Assembly: GCA_949751835.1 (NCBI GenBank) | Contig: CATKHK010000052.1 | Span: 62,001-126,000 of the forward strand | DNA from: Blepharisma japonicum | Taxonomy: Eukaryota > Ciliophora > Heterotrichea > Heterotrichida > Blepharismidae | Length of the DNA stretch: 64,000 nt | Direction: 5' to 3' | In this document: positions 8,827 to 21,000 of the stretch, piece by piece | Layout: the number at the start of each line of letters is the position of its first letter | Numbering within the stretch: position 1 is the first letter of the stretch | Made by a program: the position numbers and the translations under genes | Notes under the pieces: model-generated | Seen by the model: only the letters and a program-made list of their open reading frames with translations | Told to the model about the DNA's origin: nothing | Databases searched by the model: none

Positions 8827-11310
8827 TTAATGCTTTTTAATAACCATATCACTAATTTTCCATGCTGGCGAAGCCATTGATTTATCATATAGTTTTCCAA
8901 GAGAAGGTAGTCCTTGTTTATCCATTTTTCAAATACCTGGCTTTTCTCCATAATTCTGGTTAAACGACCTGTTAACATTTTTATAATCCCTTGTTGCTGG
9001 CTTTTGAGAAACCGACCGATTTCGATTAATCAAGTTTCCAGTTAATTTTTCTTTAAATTCAGAACTTAAAATTGGTGATTGAGTCCTTATATCTTCTACT
9101 GGATTTTGAGGGATCCTCATTGTCTGAGTTGCCTGATCTCTCACTTTCTTTCCAGCTGCATTATAATAAGGCTGGTTTACTGCAAAAATGCTTGTCGGCT
9201 TCTTATAGATCTGTGAGAACCTTGGTTTCGGTTTTGGAGCCTGTGTCTTGCAAACATGTTTATCTTTTAGCAATTCCCCACAAGTCCCACACTTTTGCAG
9301 CTCTTTTTCCTTTTCTTTTTGGAAGTTTATAGAGAGATTTGAAGAATTTCTCTTTTTGGTCGTTACAGGTCTTTTCTTTTCAATTCTCTTTCTAGAAGTG
9401 GTAGGTAGCACTTCAGCCATTTCTTCAGGGTCAAGATTGTCTTCAGAAGGCTCTGAATCGCTTCCAGAAGAGTCATTTTCTGGGTTATCCACAAGCAACT
9501 CCTTTGTACTCAGCAACTCGGCTAAAATGTCTTTCTTTTTTATAGTCGCTAAGTTTGCAATTTCACCATCAGGACTTGGTTGAGGATCTAGAGCTAATGG
9601 TAACTCGATTTCTGCATTTATAGCCAAGGATAAACAAACCTGCTTCCCCATTTCTTGAAGCTGTTTAGCTGTATGGTGTGAGCCTATAAATGGTCCAAAA
9701 TTAGGCCCACAGAAGCTAGCTTCTAGTGTATATACATTTTGAGTTCTGGTTTCTTTGAACATCGAGATCCTTAAGGTAGATTCCTTAGATTTTTGCATCC
9801 TAAAAGAGCAGTAGCTATAAGAAAAAAATGGAGATATTTTTGACAGTATAAATGGAAATGTACGTGTTGCCTCTGGCCTATCAGGATAGTTGCAGCCATA
9901 CATAAAAATGTTTTTTCTTCTTGAATGTCCATGAAAATCGCATACAAGTTCCAAAGGTCTTTCTTTTCCGAAGCTTTTAATAAGTCTTTTAGCATAGTAA
10001 ACAGTTGGCTGCAATGTTTTTGAAGGATCTTTCCATCTTCTGTTCAAGTCAACTCCAGCTAAATTGCATCGGTAGTTTCCATTAATTACTCCGTCTGGGT
10101 TCATCATAGGAATTAATTTAAATACAAAAGCCTCTCTTAAGAGGCGAGCTTCGGCGGCTTGACTTGTCAAAAAGTCAATTACGCCTTTCATCATCCAGGA
10201 GCCAACACTTTCTCCTGGATGCGCTCTTGCGGAGATAACAACACCTTTACGTTTTTTTGTCTGCTCAGGAGTTCCTTGAGCAGTTATTGTTAAATATTCG
10301 CAACGGTTGCCTGAAATTGTATAGCAGAGCAGTCTTCGGGCCATAATTTCTTGTATTTGTGCATTATTCTCAAGTATTTGTAGATCATGCATTAAATCTG
10401 TATATGTGTAAGGATACGAGTACGCAAAATAAACAGTATCTTTTGAATACAGAAAATCATATTTTCACGTCATTGTATAAAAGGTTTTATTTCCTTTTGG
10501 TTTTCTAATTCCATTAGCATGATACATAATATCATACCCTCCTCTAAACCATCCTACATTATTCATTTGGCTCTCATTTTCGGAAAAAATTAAAATTTTC
10601 ATCCCTTCATTATACAAGCTGTCCTTTTTCGTCAAATTCAAAATATTGAATTTCACCTTCAGCTCTGCTGTTGTATTTGTGACTCTAAAGTAAAACCACT
10701 GTGTGTGTCCTCTGGTATTAATATCGTTTTGCAAAATTAAGTTATATTCATTATTGCTCATTTTCATCGCCATCGCTAAATTGCCACTTTCGAACCTGCT
10801 TTCAAAGACAAGTGTGCTGTCATCAAGGTTTGGCTTATAAAACGGCTGTATCTCGTTATCAAATTTAACAGGGTCAGGTCTGGACGTTTCTTGGCTTTTT
10901 ATTAAATCGTGCAAGTCTAATAAGTTTGCATTATATGGCAACCCAGATGAGGAAGAGTCTCGGCGATATACAATATTGTTGGATCTAGATAGAAATCACC
11001 TGGATTCACACATTGTTATTAAAGAAACTTGGGGAATCATAACTGTAGATGATGGGCTCACTTCTGGGCCTTGGGAAAAAATTTCTTCAGATCCTGATAG
11101 TCGTGGCAGGAGCCTAAATATTTTTTACAACATATCTTGGTGAGATCGAGGCAAATTGTCTGTATACAAGTTTTTAGGAACGAGTGGAATAGGGGGTGGA
11201 ATATATTTGTAAAGCTCTTCTGAAGGGTTTTCAGGGCTTGCGGTATTAGAAATATAGTTATCACAATCTAAAAAGCACCCACTTTCATCGCTATCTACTG
11301 TGTTATTCAT
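8827..11310 (-). CDS. Cytosolic carboxypeptidase (CCP/AGBL, M14D), tubulin deglutamylase family
   Basis: 822 residues with a 15-nt intron (11114-11128) removed and TGA read as Trp three times, including one just before the final 34 residues. An N-terminal CCP beta domain (~residues 140-270) precedes the M14 catalytic domain. Zinc ligands are His359 and Glu362 in His-Pro-Gly-Glu-Ser and the later His in Asp-Phe-His-Gly-His-Ser; the substrate Arg/Asn region (Gly-Val-Asp-Leu-Asn-Arg-Arg-Trp) and the catalytic Glu in Leu-Glu-Ala-Ser-Phe-Cys-Gly are present. The C-terminal ~250 residues are low-complexity with a CxxC pair. Family members shorten polyglutamate chains on ciliary tubulin. A second 15-nt GT-AG segment (10985-10999) may be a further intron. 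The start lies 47 bp from the divergent M16 gene. Confidence 0.93.
10985..10999 (-). other. Possible 15-nt intron, ambiguous
   Basis: Minus-strand GTGATTTCTATCTAG in the carboxypeptidase gene has intron length and ends, but it is a multiple of three and its TGA reads as Trp, so retention and removal both keep the frame open. The 5' GTG differs from the GTA of the other introns. Confidence 0.35.
11114..11128 (-). other. 15-nt spliceosomal intron in carboxypeptidase gene
   Basis: On the minus strand the segment is GTAAAAAATATTTAG. Left in, it puts TAA in frame after residue 60; removed, the frame joins to the conserved CCP domain. Length and GTA...TAG ends match heterotrich introns. Confidence 0.88.
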
Positions 11311-11357
11311 ATTTTCGTTAATTATCTAAGCAATAAACTTGATTATGTTAAGATGAG
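11311..11357. promoter_or_regulatory. 47-bp bidirectional promoter region
   Basis: Only 47 bp separate the divergent start codons of the carboxypeptidase and the M16 gene, so both promoters and both 5' UTRs must fit here or overlap coding DNA. Confidence 0.6.
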
Positions 11358-12758
11358 ATGGTAAATATTCATTTATATATGAAAGCAGTCAGGTATTTTT
11401 CGACTTTGGCTCAACAATTTGCAAGAGAGAAGCCTCTGTTTCCTGAAGCACTAAGATATGAGCGACCTACAAAATTAGGAGGAATGAAAAATGGGATAAG
11501 AATTATTTCTGAAAGCTGGAAAAGTAATTTGTCAACTATTGGAATCATGATTGATGCAGGAAGCAGAAATGAAGGAAGAAAAGCTGGGATTGCGAATTTA
11601 GCTGGAAATTTACTTCTATATGGCACTAAAGGGAAAGATGCAAATACCCTGAGGAAATCTTTTGAAGATTTAGGAGCAAATATTGAAATTAATGTGAAGA
11701 GAGATAATACATGAATTGAAGTCAATGTTATGACTGAATATGTTGAACAAGTATTTAAACTGCTAGGAGAAATGCTAAGTGAGAGTAATTTTACTGAAAA
11801 TTCTGTATCTCAAGCTAAAAAGCTTGCCTTGGAAGATTGCGAAAATTCAATGTCTATTCCTTCCTATACTCTGCATGAAAATATTCATAGAACTTCGTTT
11901 AAAGATAATCCTTTTGGAAATTTTGTTAAAGGCAACTCAAAAACTATAAGAGATATCACAAGAAGTGAAATTGCTGATTTTGCTACAAATCTTTATGTAG
12001 GCCAAAATATTATTGTAAGCACTGCTGGAGGGATTGATCATGAGACAATTTCGAATTTAGCAGAAAAATACTTGTGAAGAATAGAAAAAGGTCAGAAAGT
12101 TGAGGTTGAGCCACCAAATTACTCTCCTAATTGTATACAATGCAGGACAGATGATGAAACAACATATTTAGCTATTGCATATCCTGGACCTTCAATAAGG
12201 CAGAATCAGTTCATAGCATTTCAGCTTCTAGAGCAACTTATGAGCAATCCAATAAATTTGCCCTATTTAGACTATCCTAAGCAATCTAACTACCTCCATT
12301 CCATGTTTGGACAAATAGGAGGACTAATATCTCATCATTGTGTCCTTACCAATTACTCAGACTGTGGCCTCTTTATTCATTTCTTAGAATGTGAACCTAT
12401 CTCAGCGCCATTTCTTGGGTCAGCTGTAGTCAAAGCGATGCTCCAGGTTACCAAAGAAATTTCCAAAGAAGAATTATTAAGAGCTAAAAACACATTTCTT
12501 AATAGACTTTTGCTACTGGAAGGGTCTTCACAAGTAGCCCAACTTAATGCTAACCAATTAAGGCTTTTAGGAGTTAGACGGTCAAGGGCTGACGTAGCTT
12601 CCAATGTTGTGCAATACGATGCTGAAAATTTGACAAAGGTTTATGCGCCATGGATCACCAGCTCTTTTCCTGTAGTTGGAATTTATGGAAAAATGGTCTC
12701 AGAAAATATTGCAGAAATAATTTACAAGGATTGTGGAGGAGGTAGAGAAAAAAAATAA
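11358..12758 (+). CDS. M16-family mitochondrial protein, non-catalytic (MPP/complex III core-like)
   Basis: 466 residues with two TGA codons (11712, 12075) read as Trp. The N-terminus has the Arg/Lys/Ser/Ala texture of a mitochondrial presequence; a second ATG at 11379 would give an equally good presequence. The M16 fold is clear from Gly-Ile-Met-Ile-Asp-Ala-Gly-Ser-Arg and the following helix. The zinc motif HxxEH is absent: the aligned segment reads Asn-Leu-Ala-Gly-Asn. The Gly-rich substrate loop of MPP-alpha is also missing. That favours a core subunit of respiratory complex III or another structural M16 protein rather than a working peptidase. Convergent with the TPR gene, 15 bp between stops. 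Confidence 0.85.
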
Positions 12759-12773
12759 TTAGTTAAGGTTACA

Positions 12774-15700
12774 CTAAAACTCCAATATATCTTCACTCAT
12801 TTCATAATTTGGACTTAGCATAAATTGTAGTCGGTTGTCATTGCTACTATCTTCAGTCGGTGAACCAATTTCTTGCTTCATATTTTGCCTTCTGAGATAA
12901 TCCAATATTAAATCGTCGTTTTCTTCATGCTTTGGTAAAGCACTGTCAGACTTAAAAGTTCGGTTTTCGCCCCCGAATAGGCTTGAGGACTCTTCTGAGA
13001 TTTTCTTAGACTCTTTATCAGATTTTGAGTCTTCCTCTTCTTCACTTTCTGACACTGTTTGGCTGACAATTTCTTGGATATTTTCTGTGAATTGGATTCC
13101 TCCATTGACTCTATTAAGTCATGGGGCTTCTGGCTTGCTTTTAATTGACTTTATCCCAAATTGATCTAGAATGAAGTCTTCTGTTTGAAAATCCATTACT
13201 GGCAGTCGAATTCTTGGCAAGTTAAAAGTCGGCCTTATAAGGACTGGATTTGTATTTTTCACTTTAATTCTTGCCATTGGGAAGCGAGAAGCATATGTAG
13301 ATCCAGAACTAAAAGGAAGAATTTTCACGTCTTTCTTCTCCTCCAAGTATGCAGATACAGTTTCTGAGTCAAACTTAAAGCCCTCAACCATAAATTCTCT
13401 TGCTTCGTCAGTCTGTTCAAGTCCAAGATGCAAAATTCCGATCAATAAGAGCAGCTTTCCTCTGTCACTGCCTTCTGTATAAGGAAGAATCTCATGAAGA
13501 TGCATAAAGGCAGCCTCATAGTATTCTTCTAAAATATAGCACAAGGCGACATTGTATATAAGTTCAGCGTTTTCTTTTTCAACCATTGCTTGTTCAATAG
13601 GGCTTGCATTGGCCATTTCTGCAATTTCTTTTTTGCTTAGTGAATTTTTAAACTCAGTTTGAGCTTTTTCAAAATCTCCCAAAAAGAAATTAAAAATCCC
13701 TTTATACCAATGTACTTGTTTTGGCTTACAAATTTCCCCTTCTGAGTTTGATTTTAGAGCTTGTGATAATATACTAATTGATTTTGTTAAAGACCCTTTT
13801 AAGTCTTCTTTCTTGTGGGCATCTTTTATTGTCTGCAAGACATTGATATCAAATGTGATTTCATTTTTCATATCAATTTCGCATGCAAGAGTAAGCTCTT
13901 CTATTGCTTTTTCAATATTTCGATTAATAAGACTACACTTTGCGCTCTGTATATAAGCAGCTGTGGTTGGCTTTATAGAGTTTGCATTTAAAAATGCTTT
14001 AGTTGCGTCTTCTATTGAATTTGTAAGCATTAATAAGTTTCCAGCATGAACATGCACTATTGGGTCTTTGGGCTTTGCAACGATCAATTTTTGAAAGTCT
14101 AAAAAAGCTTGCTGAGTATCGTCCAGCAAATATGCGCACCTTCCTCGATAAAAATAAGCTTCAGCTAGTTTTTCATCAATCTGAATTGCAATTGAAAAGT
14201 CTTCCATCGCTTCTTTTATGAGCTTTAAAGTAACATAGCAGAGCCCTCTAGCCAAAAAGTGCATTGGCATATTTTCTTCTGATTTCTCCATTGCTGATTC
14301 CATATCAGTAACTGCGTCAATAGGTTTTCCTAGAAAATATAGCACAATTCCTCTGTAAAAATAAAGCTCACTTTCTGTTTCTCTTGACTCAATTGCTTTA
14401 GTTAGAAGCACTCCAGCTTGGTCTGCTAGTGCTGTCTTATTGTGAAGGCGAGAAAGCTTTAATAAAGTCGCAGCTTGATATGCAAGAGGCTCAGTATTTT
14501 TGGGAAAATGCTCAGCTGCTGATTTAAATAATGATAATGCAGTCTCTAAGTCAGTTTCTGATACTACAATTGCTTGAGATATAAGCATATTATACTCAGA
14601 AGCATTATCTAGCGGCTGAATTCTGCTTGAAGCCATAAAATCTTTTAATGCCTTTTCATGGCTTCCCAGGGACGCTAGCCCATATCCTCGATATGCATAG
14701 CAGTTTCCAAGAAATTCCAGCAGTGCTGGATGCCGTTTTTTAATAATCCTAGAGAGCGCAGATACTCCTTCTTTGAATTTTCTCTTCATAAGACTCAATA
14801 TTGCATCAGTATATGCAATCAAGACGCTTTGTTCTTTTATATCAATATTATTGCTTATTGACCTCTGAAAAGTATGCATAGCTCCATAATAATCCTTTTG
14901 TTTGATTTTGATAGCTCCTAAATTATAAATCGCAGCTCCAGTGAACTTTTGTTCATAAATATCGTATTTTATAGCTTGTTCAAGACATAAAGCTGCATCT
15001 GATAAGTTTTCTTGTGACAGCAGCACCAAAGCTTTATAGTAAAAAGCTTCAGTACAGTCATTTTTGTTAGCTAATAATAAATCTAAATCTTTTAATGCTT
15101 TATCATTTTCATGAAGCTCATAATGGATTTTAGCCCTCTGAAGCAAAGCCTGAATTGATGTATTGGGACATTGAATCGCACTTCCCAACATCTTGAGCGC
15201 ACTCCTAGAATCCTCCATTCCTAAAAGAGCATCTGCTAATCCAAGGTAGCCATTTCCATCATTTCCATTGAGTTCAATAGCTTTATGAAAATCCAGTATA
15301 GCTTTATCCCATTTTTTCTGCTCATTATATAGTTTGCCTCTGGTTATATACCCTTCCACAAATTTTGGAAATTTTATTAGTCCTCTGCTTATCTGCCTTA
15401 CAGCAGTGATTAAATCTCCAACAGCTACAAAGCACATTGCTAAAGCACTATATACTTGCCTATCATAATAAGGGTAATCTTTAGTCAGCGTCAACAAGTC
15501 TGGTATCGCTTTTTTGTGTTCTTCAAGGTATATATAGCAGCTTGCTTTATCAAAAATTGCTTCCACATGATTTGGGTCTTCTTTTAAGACTTTTTTAAAA
15601 AATCCTAAAGCTGTTGTATATTCTCCTAACTTCATCTCAGATTTGCCACGCTCAAAAAGAGAGTTAATGAATTCTTTTTTATATAAAATTTCACGCTCTT

Positions 15701-16067
15701 CTAAGTCACGAGGGCAGGGATGCCCAGAAACGAGTTTACTTGTAGATCTAATGTTTCCTTTGCTTTGATTTTTATTTTTTGGAGTGGAACAGCCTAGAGA
15801 AATATTTCGAGACCTCTCAATTGTAAAGCTTTGGTTACGGTTTGAACCCAGAGCTGTTGGAGTTTCGTGATGAACAGTGAATGATTTGTTTACTCGAGAA
15901 TTTAACCGCCTTTGGCTGTCGATTGAGCGAGGTCTAGTACTTGATGGCTCTTTTGAAGAGGATTTGTAGCGAGTTTTGTTGATGTTTTGGATTACAATTG
16001 GGGCTGCTGCAATTGGAGCTTGAGCTCTTAGTGACATTTTTGATTTAATTGGATTTATGAATTGCAA
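12774..16067 (-). CDS. Large TPR-repeat protein
   Basis: 1097 residues; one TGA at 13119-13121 is Trp and joins an acidic Ser/Glu/Asp-rich C-terminal tail of ~75 residues to the main frame. Residues ~1-125 are basic and Ser/Arg-rich. From ~135 to ~900 the protein is a long run of tetratricopeptide repeats (recurring Ala-x-x-x-Gly/Leu-x-x-x-Tyr...Ala-x-x-x-Tyr/Ala patterns, Pro at repeat ends), well over a dozen units. Such proteins scaffold complexes; TTC-type ciliary proteins have this architecture, but no partner can be inferred here. Stop TAG. No membrane or signal sequence. Confidence 0.9.
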
Positions 16068-16277
16068 ATAAAAAACGATTTGAACATAAACTGGTAAGCC
16101 ATCTAAACTTAGTCTGCAAGCGCTTCAAAATTTGATGCATTAATTTTTAACTTTATTAATAGAATAAGAATGAATTATTACTACTTTAAGTTTACTTAAT
16201 TTAAGAACAATATAAATCAATTCGATATCAAAGCATTTCAATTAATCAATTTTATAGGTAAGCAGAGCTTCTTTCTC

Positions 16278-16900
16278 CTAATTCTCAATAATCGCTCCTT
16301 TTTTCCTTTGATTGTTCAAAAAGTTTTCATACCTTCGTAGCTGTCCCATAAAGCCAAAATTTGGATTTATCCAAGGTCTTTTGGATTTTACATACAAAAT
16401 TGCTTCTTTCAAATTCATATTATGATATCTCATAAGATAAGCAATTATTATTGTTGATGATCTAGAAACTCCAGCAAAGCAGTGCACTAAAACAACTCCG
16501 CCATTGCTAATAGCAGTCTTTATCCAGTCCAAACATTCCTTAAAATGAGTGGAAATATGAGAAGTTGGCTCATCTGTTATGCATATAACTTTATATTCGA
16601 ATTCCTAAGTAGAATTTACATTCGGAAACTTTGGTGGTAAACACTCACAGAGTGTCAAAATATGACTGATTTTAAACGTTTTCAATACTGCAAGGGTGTA
16701 AGCAGCTCCCACTGATCCCAAGTATAGTTTTTCTACAATCTGAACTAATCGAAAATTACCTTTTGAGGTTTGGAATCTGCTTTCGTAATCTGCGCAATAT
16801 AGACCCTTTTGATCCTTTCAAATGAAGGATTTAGAGCAGGAAGATGTGACTTATTATCTTTTGAGTCTAATGATTTTGTTGTTTTTAAACGAGATGCCAT
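16278..16900 (-). CDS. Atypical dual-specificity protein phosphatase
   Basis: 195 residues from three exons (16900-16760, 16739-16620, 16604-16278). The active-site loop is complete, His-Cys-Phe-Ala-Gly-Val-Ser-Arg-Ser, with the general-acid Asp-Glu-Pro loop about 35 residues upstream and a Leu-Tyr-Leu-Gly-Ser entry strand. Small atypical DUSPs remove phosphate from Ser/Thr/Tyr of kinases or other substrates. Exon 2 and 3 are joined across a 15-nt intron. Exon 1 joins exon 2 only if a 20-nt intron is used; splicing at the nearer AG (15 nt) would give a stop four codons on. The 46-residue N-terminal extension is basic. Stop TAG. Confidence 0.88.
16605..16619 (-). other. 15-nt intron in phosphatase gene
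   Basis: Minus-strand GTAAATTCTACTTAG contains an in-frame TAG; removing it joins Phe-Pro-Asn to Glu-Phe-Glu-Tyr and restores the DUSP fold. Confidence 0.88.
16740..16759 (-). other. 20-nt intron with nested 15-nt acceptor
   Basis: From the same donor GTAATT, an AG occurs after 15, 20 and 27 nt. Only the 20-nt choice keeps the reading frame into Ile-Val-Glu-Lys-Leu-Tyr-Leu-Gly. Length is unusual for this genome, where other introns here are 15 nt. Confidence 0.7.
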
Positions 16901-17603
16901 TTGTCAGTATTTTGTATCTAGAATAATAAACAAAATATGCTCATGTAGAGCTTTAAGAATAATTTATGGGGTATTGAATAAAATTAGGAAAATATCTATA
17001 CTCAAATTAAAAAAATTAGAAATTTTAATAGTCCAATAAAACTTTGATTGTATTGACAAATATTTCAATAAAATTTTAATTATTAAAAATTAAAAACTAA
17101 TTTAATGCACTTAATTAATCATTTTTTTATTATTGTGAGCAAAAGTGATAAAACTAATAACTGCAGCTCCCTATTTTAAATATATTTTTATCTTTGCTTT
17201 GCCAATATTCATAATTTATTTAGCCACTCTTTAATAAAATACACAATTATCTGCATAATTTATTGCAAAAACTAGTTAAAAGAAATGCTTTCAGTGAAAG
17301 AATTGCTACAATTTTATCCAAGCACTCCTATACCTCATATAATGCATATTTTCAATTAAAATAATCTTAAGTAATTCAATTTAAAACCCATTCGACGATA
17401 GTCAACAGTTTAGTAAAATAATTAAAAACCTTATAATTCAATTAAATAATTTTATTATGATGCTCAAAGCTAACAGTCATTCGCAAAATGGTGAGAATTT
17501 TATTAACTCCCTAATTATCGAAAATTTTCAATTCCACTAATCTAGCTTGAGAATACGTAATGTGCCACTAAATTTATTATTAAAGGATAAAGAGCATTGC
17601 ATA
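16901..17603. promoter_or_regulatory. Divergent intergenic region
   Basis: 703 bp of AT-rich DNA between the phosphatase and trehalose gene starts. A 76-codon frame at 16809-17039 is antisense noise. No motif recognised. Confidence 0.4.
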
Positions 17604-20567
17604 ATGTCTTCTTCACAAAAAGTTAGAGTAACATTTGAATTCACTACGACTACTCAGCCCGGTGAAGACGTGCTCATAGTTGGAGAAGCTGAAGAACTCG
17701 GTTCTTGAAATCCTGAAAAAGGTATTTTGATGAAAACAGATCCAGAGCGCTACCCAGTCTGGTCAACCCCTGTGCCTGTGCTTATACGAAGCAACTCATC
17801 TACCTTTTACAAATACGTCTACTTTAACAAAACCAGCTATAAGTGGGAAGAACTCAAAGAAAATCGTAAACTCGAAGTGGAGGATTTCAATATGGTAGTC
17901 AAGGATGAATCAGGCTCCTGTATATCCAGACAAATCCAGTCTCAAATTGATCCTAGCGTCAGCTTTGCTAGAACTCTTGAAAACCCAGTCATTGTGGTTG
18001 ATGAAGGGCAGAAATTCAATCCAGAAAATTCAATAATTATAGTATCAATGAACTTGCCAATAAGAGTAGAAAGAAATCCAAACTATGACTCACAAAACCC
18101 CAACTCAGAAAAGTGGATCTTTGAAAACGCAAAAGGACTGTGATTACCTGTTCTATATGAAATCGCGAATCAGGAAAATATCAATTTTGTATGGATTGGA
18201 TGGCCACATATATGTGTAGAAGACGAAGCCGAGCAAGAAGAGCTCGCAAATGAACTTAGAGCGAAATACAGATGTGAGCCTCTATTTGTCCCTGAAGATA
18301 CAATGGCTTTACATACACAATTTTGTAATGGAATTCTTTACCCTCTTTTCAGCAATATAATAGACACCTCTGAAGAGAATAACCCTCAGTACTCAGAAGA
18401 ATTGTGGGAAGCTTATAGGAAAGTCAATTCTATTGCTGCTGATAAAATAATGAAGATATATAAAGATGAACTTATATGGGTTCACGACTATCAGCTGCTA
18501 TTGACTCCTAGCTTTGTCTCAAGAAGGACCCGAGATATATTAAATATTGGCATTTTCTTGCATAACCCTTTCCCAAGCTCAGAAGTTTTTAGAGTTTTAC
18601 CTCATAGGGAAGCTATTCTGCATGCCATGCTATGCTGTGACTTAATAGGTTTCCATCTTTTTGAGTATGCACGACACTTTTTAGGATCCTGCAAAGGACT
18701 GCTTGGAATTGATCATCAATTCTCTCCCAAAGGATATTTAATGCTTGATTATTATGGAAGGCACATCATGATTAGAATTGGACATATAGGAGTAGAACCA
18801 AAAATTATTGATAATATTCTTGCAAGTGAAGAGTACAGTAATATCATGAGAGAGCTGAAAATAAAATATGCAGGCAAAAAAGTATTAGTGGGCGTTGATC
18901 CTCTTCATAGACTTTCAGGAATAGCATTGAAACTTGACGCATTCAAACTCTCTATGAAAAATTTAATGCACTATAAAAACAAAGTTGTATTTGTACAGCT
19001 TCTGATTGAAGCCAAAAACAGCTCAGACGCAGAAAGAGACGATGTTTTGCAAGAAATTGTTAAGCTAAAAACAGAAATCAATGCCGAAATAGGGGCAAAT
19101 GTAGTAGAGTTTATCGATGGTTCTATCATTACAAGAGAGCTCAGGTATGCTTATATGTCAATTGCAGCTGGTATTGTGAACAGCTCATACAGAGAAGGAC
19201 TGTTTTTGATTCCCTTTGAAGTGATTGCTATAAGTAAAGAAAAACCAGTGGAAATCATTATCTCTGAATTTACTGGGGTAAGTCGAGCTTTAAGCAGTTT
19301 AAAGCGTGTCAATCCTTTTGATATAGTCCAGCTTGAAGGCGAAATTCACTACCTTATCACTACGCCTACCAGTGGTCACAATGCAGTCAAAAGGAAAAGA
19401 GATCTTGATTACATCAACGCCAATACAACCCTTAAATGGGCTTTTAACTTTTTATCTGATTTAGTTAGGGCTAAAAAAGACACAAAGCATTTCCAATACG
19501 TAACACATGGACTCGGTGATAAACTGAAATTAATTGCTTTAAAAAAGAAATTTAGCTTATTAAAAGCTGAATATTTGTTAAAAGCTTATAAAGAGACAAA
19601 AAATAGAGCATTTTTCTTTGATAATGAAGGAACATTGTCTAATCTTTTCAAGCAAACTGAAATTGATAAAAGTGTAGGACCATCAGAGAAGATTTTGAAT
19701 TGTTTGGCCGATTTGTGTAAGGATGAAAGAAATAGTGTTTTTGTTGTAACTGGAAGAATGAGAGCAGTCGTTGAGAATTGGTTTGGGAGTATTCAAGGCC
19801 TAGGAATGGCTGCTGAATATGGAGGAGTACTGAAGTGAAATTATGGAAATACCTGGGAAAACTCTCTTACTGGGGAGCTGCCTTGAATTGAAACTGCCAA
19901 GCAAATCATTGGTGCCTATGTAGCCAGAACAGAAGGCTCAACTATGGAAGTCAAAGAATGCTCAGTCGTATTTTCATACAGAGATACGGACCCAGACATT
20001 GGTTCTTGGCAAGCCAAAGAGCTTATTTCCCACCTAGAAATCCTTCTAAAGCCATTCATGAACGAATGTGAAGTCTCAGCTGGTCTTGGATACGTAGAAG
20101 TAAAGCCTCAAGGAACCACAAAAGGAACAGCAGTTTACAAAGTCCTCCAAGATTTAAAAGAAAGAAGAGGGCCACCTGATTTTATTCTGACAATTGGAGA
20201 TGACATCGCTGATGAAGAAATGTTCAAAGTTGTAAAAGCACTAAAAAAAGAAGGCAGCAACCTTTTAGCACATAAAAGAGAATTAAAATCGTTTACCTGC
20301 ACTGTTGGGAGAAAGCCTAGTACAGCTGACTTTTATGTAAATGACGCAAGTGAAGTTGTTCATATTTTAGAGCAACTTAGAGGATGGAGTAATGTATGCA
20401 AAAAGAATTATTCGTATGGAGACTTGAGGGCGCTTTCTACAAGAAATTCGTATCGACTGTCAGGGCAGTTTGATACAAAGTCACCGTTGCTGAAGCCAAT
20501 GGAAAGCTATGCAGAAGAGAGCGATGAAGAAGAACCATTAAGCCCTATGAAAGTTTGGAAAGAATAG
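17604..20567 (+). CDS. CBM20 - trehalose-6-phosphate synthase - phosphatase fusion
   Basis: 987 residues, TGA read as Trp at several sites including the starch-binding motif Gly-Ser-Trp-Asn-Pro. Domains: CBM20 (~1-125), GT20 synthase (~180-640), HAD-type TPP (~660-960). His-Asp-Tyr-Gln-Leu (Asp295) and Phe-Leu-His-Asn-Pro-Phe-Pro-Ser-Ser-Glu are kept. The phosphate-binding Arg and Lys of OtsA (in Glu-Arg-Leu-Asp-Tyr-Ser-Lys-Gly) are replaced by Pro433 and Ser438, and the phosphatase motif reads Asp673-Asn-Glu-Gly-Thr instead of DxDGT, though the distal Gly-Asp-Asp is intact. It resembles plant class II TPS proteins, whose synthase is largely regulatory. Enzyme activity is doubtful; a sugar-sensing role is inference. 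Stop TAG. Confidence 0.92.
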
Positions 20568-21000
20568 AAGAGATAAATTAATTTGAATGCAATAAGTCGA
20601 ACTTATAGTTATTTTTAATATAGTAATAATAAGGAATAAAAAATAAAATTAGAGTTAATAGATTTAAAATGATTACTTAAGTATAAAATTGGGATTCACA
20701 CTCTCGTATAATTTCGACGTCACTATAGAATCTATAAAAGTTCCAATATGCTTAATCAAATGATTTTTATTGCCAAAACTCTTCAATTTTAAATAAATAC
20801 TGAAACTCTAAATTATTTTTATCCAACCCTTTTATTTTTTATCTTCAGCTTATCATAAATTATCTTTTACATTCCATTCTTCAAACACTGAAATATTTCA
20901 ATTTTCTATCATTACTCCAATATCCAGGCAAATTAAATATGATAGCTACTCCTCAAAAACGTTAAATTAGACATTTTCCAACGGATATAATAGAAATAGA
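20568..21000. promoter_or_regulatory. Intergenic region upstream of centrin
   Basis: 433 bp, AT-rich, between same-strand genes; must hold the centrin promoter. No frame or known motif seen. Confidence 0.4.

Noticed and set aside
9248-9583. 111-codon frame antisense to the carboxypeptidase tail
   Set aside because: Ser/Leu/Phe-rich mirror of a Glu/Ser/Lys-rich coding segment.
16760-16900. Apparent frameshift between the first exon and the phosphatase domain
   Set aside because: A 20-nt GT-AG intron restores the frame without invoking frameshifting.
16809-17039. 76-codon plus-strand frame near the phosphatase start
   Set aside because: Overlaps the phosphatase first exon in antisense and then AT-rich spacer; no family.
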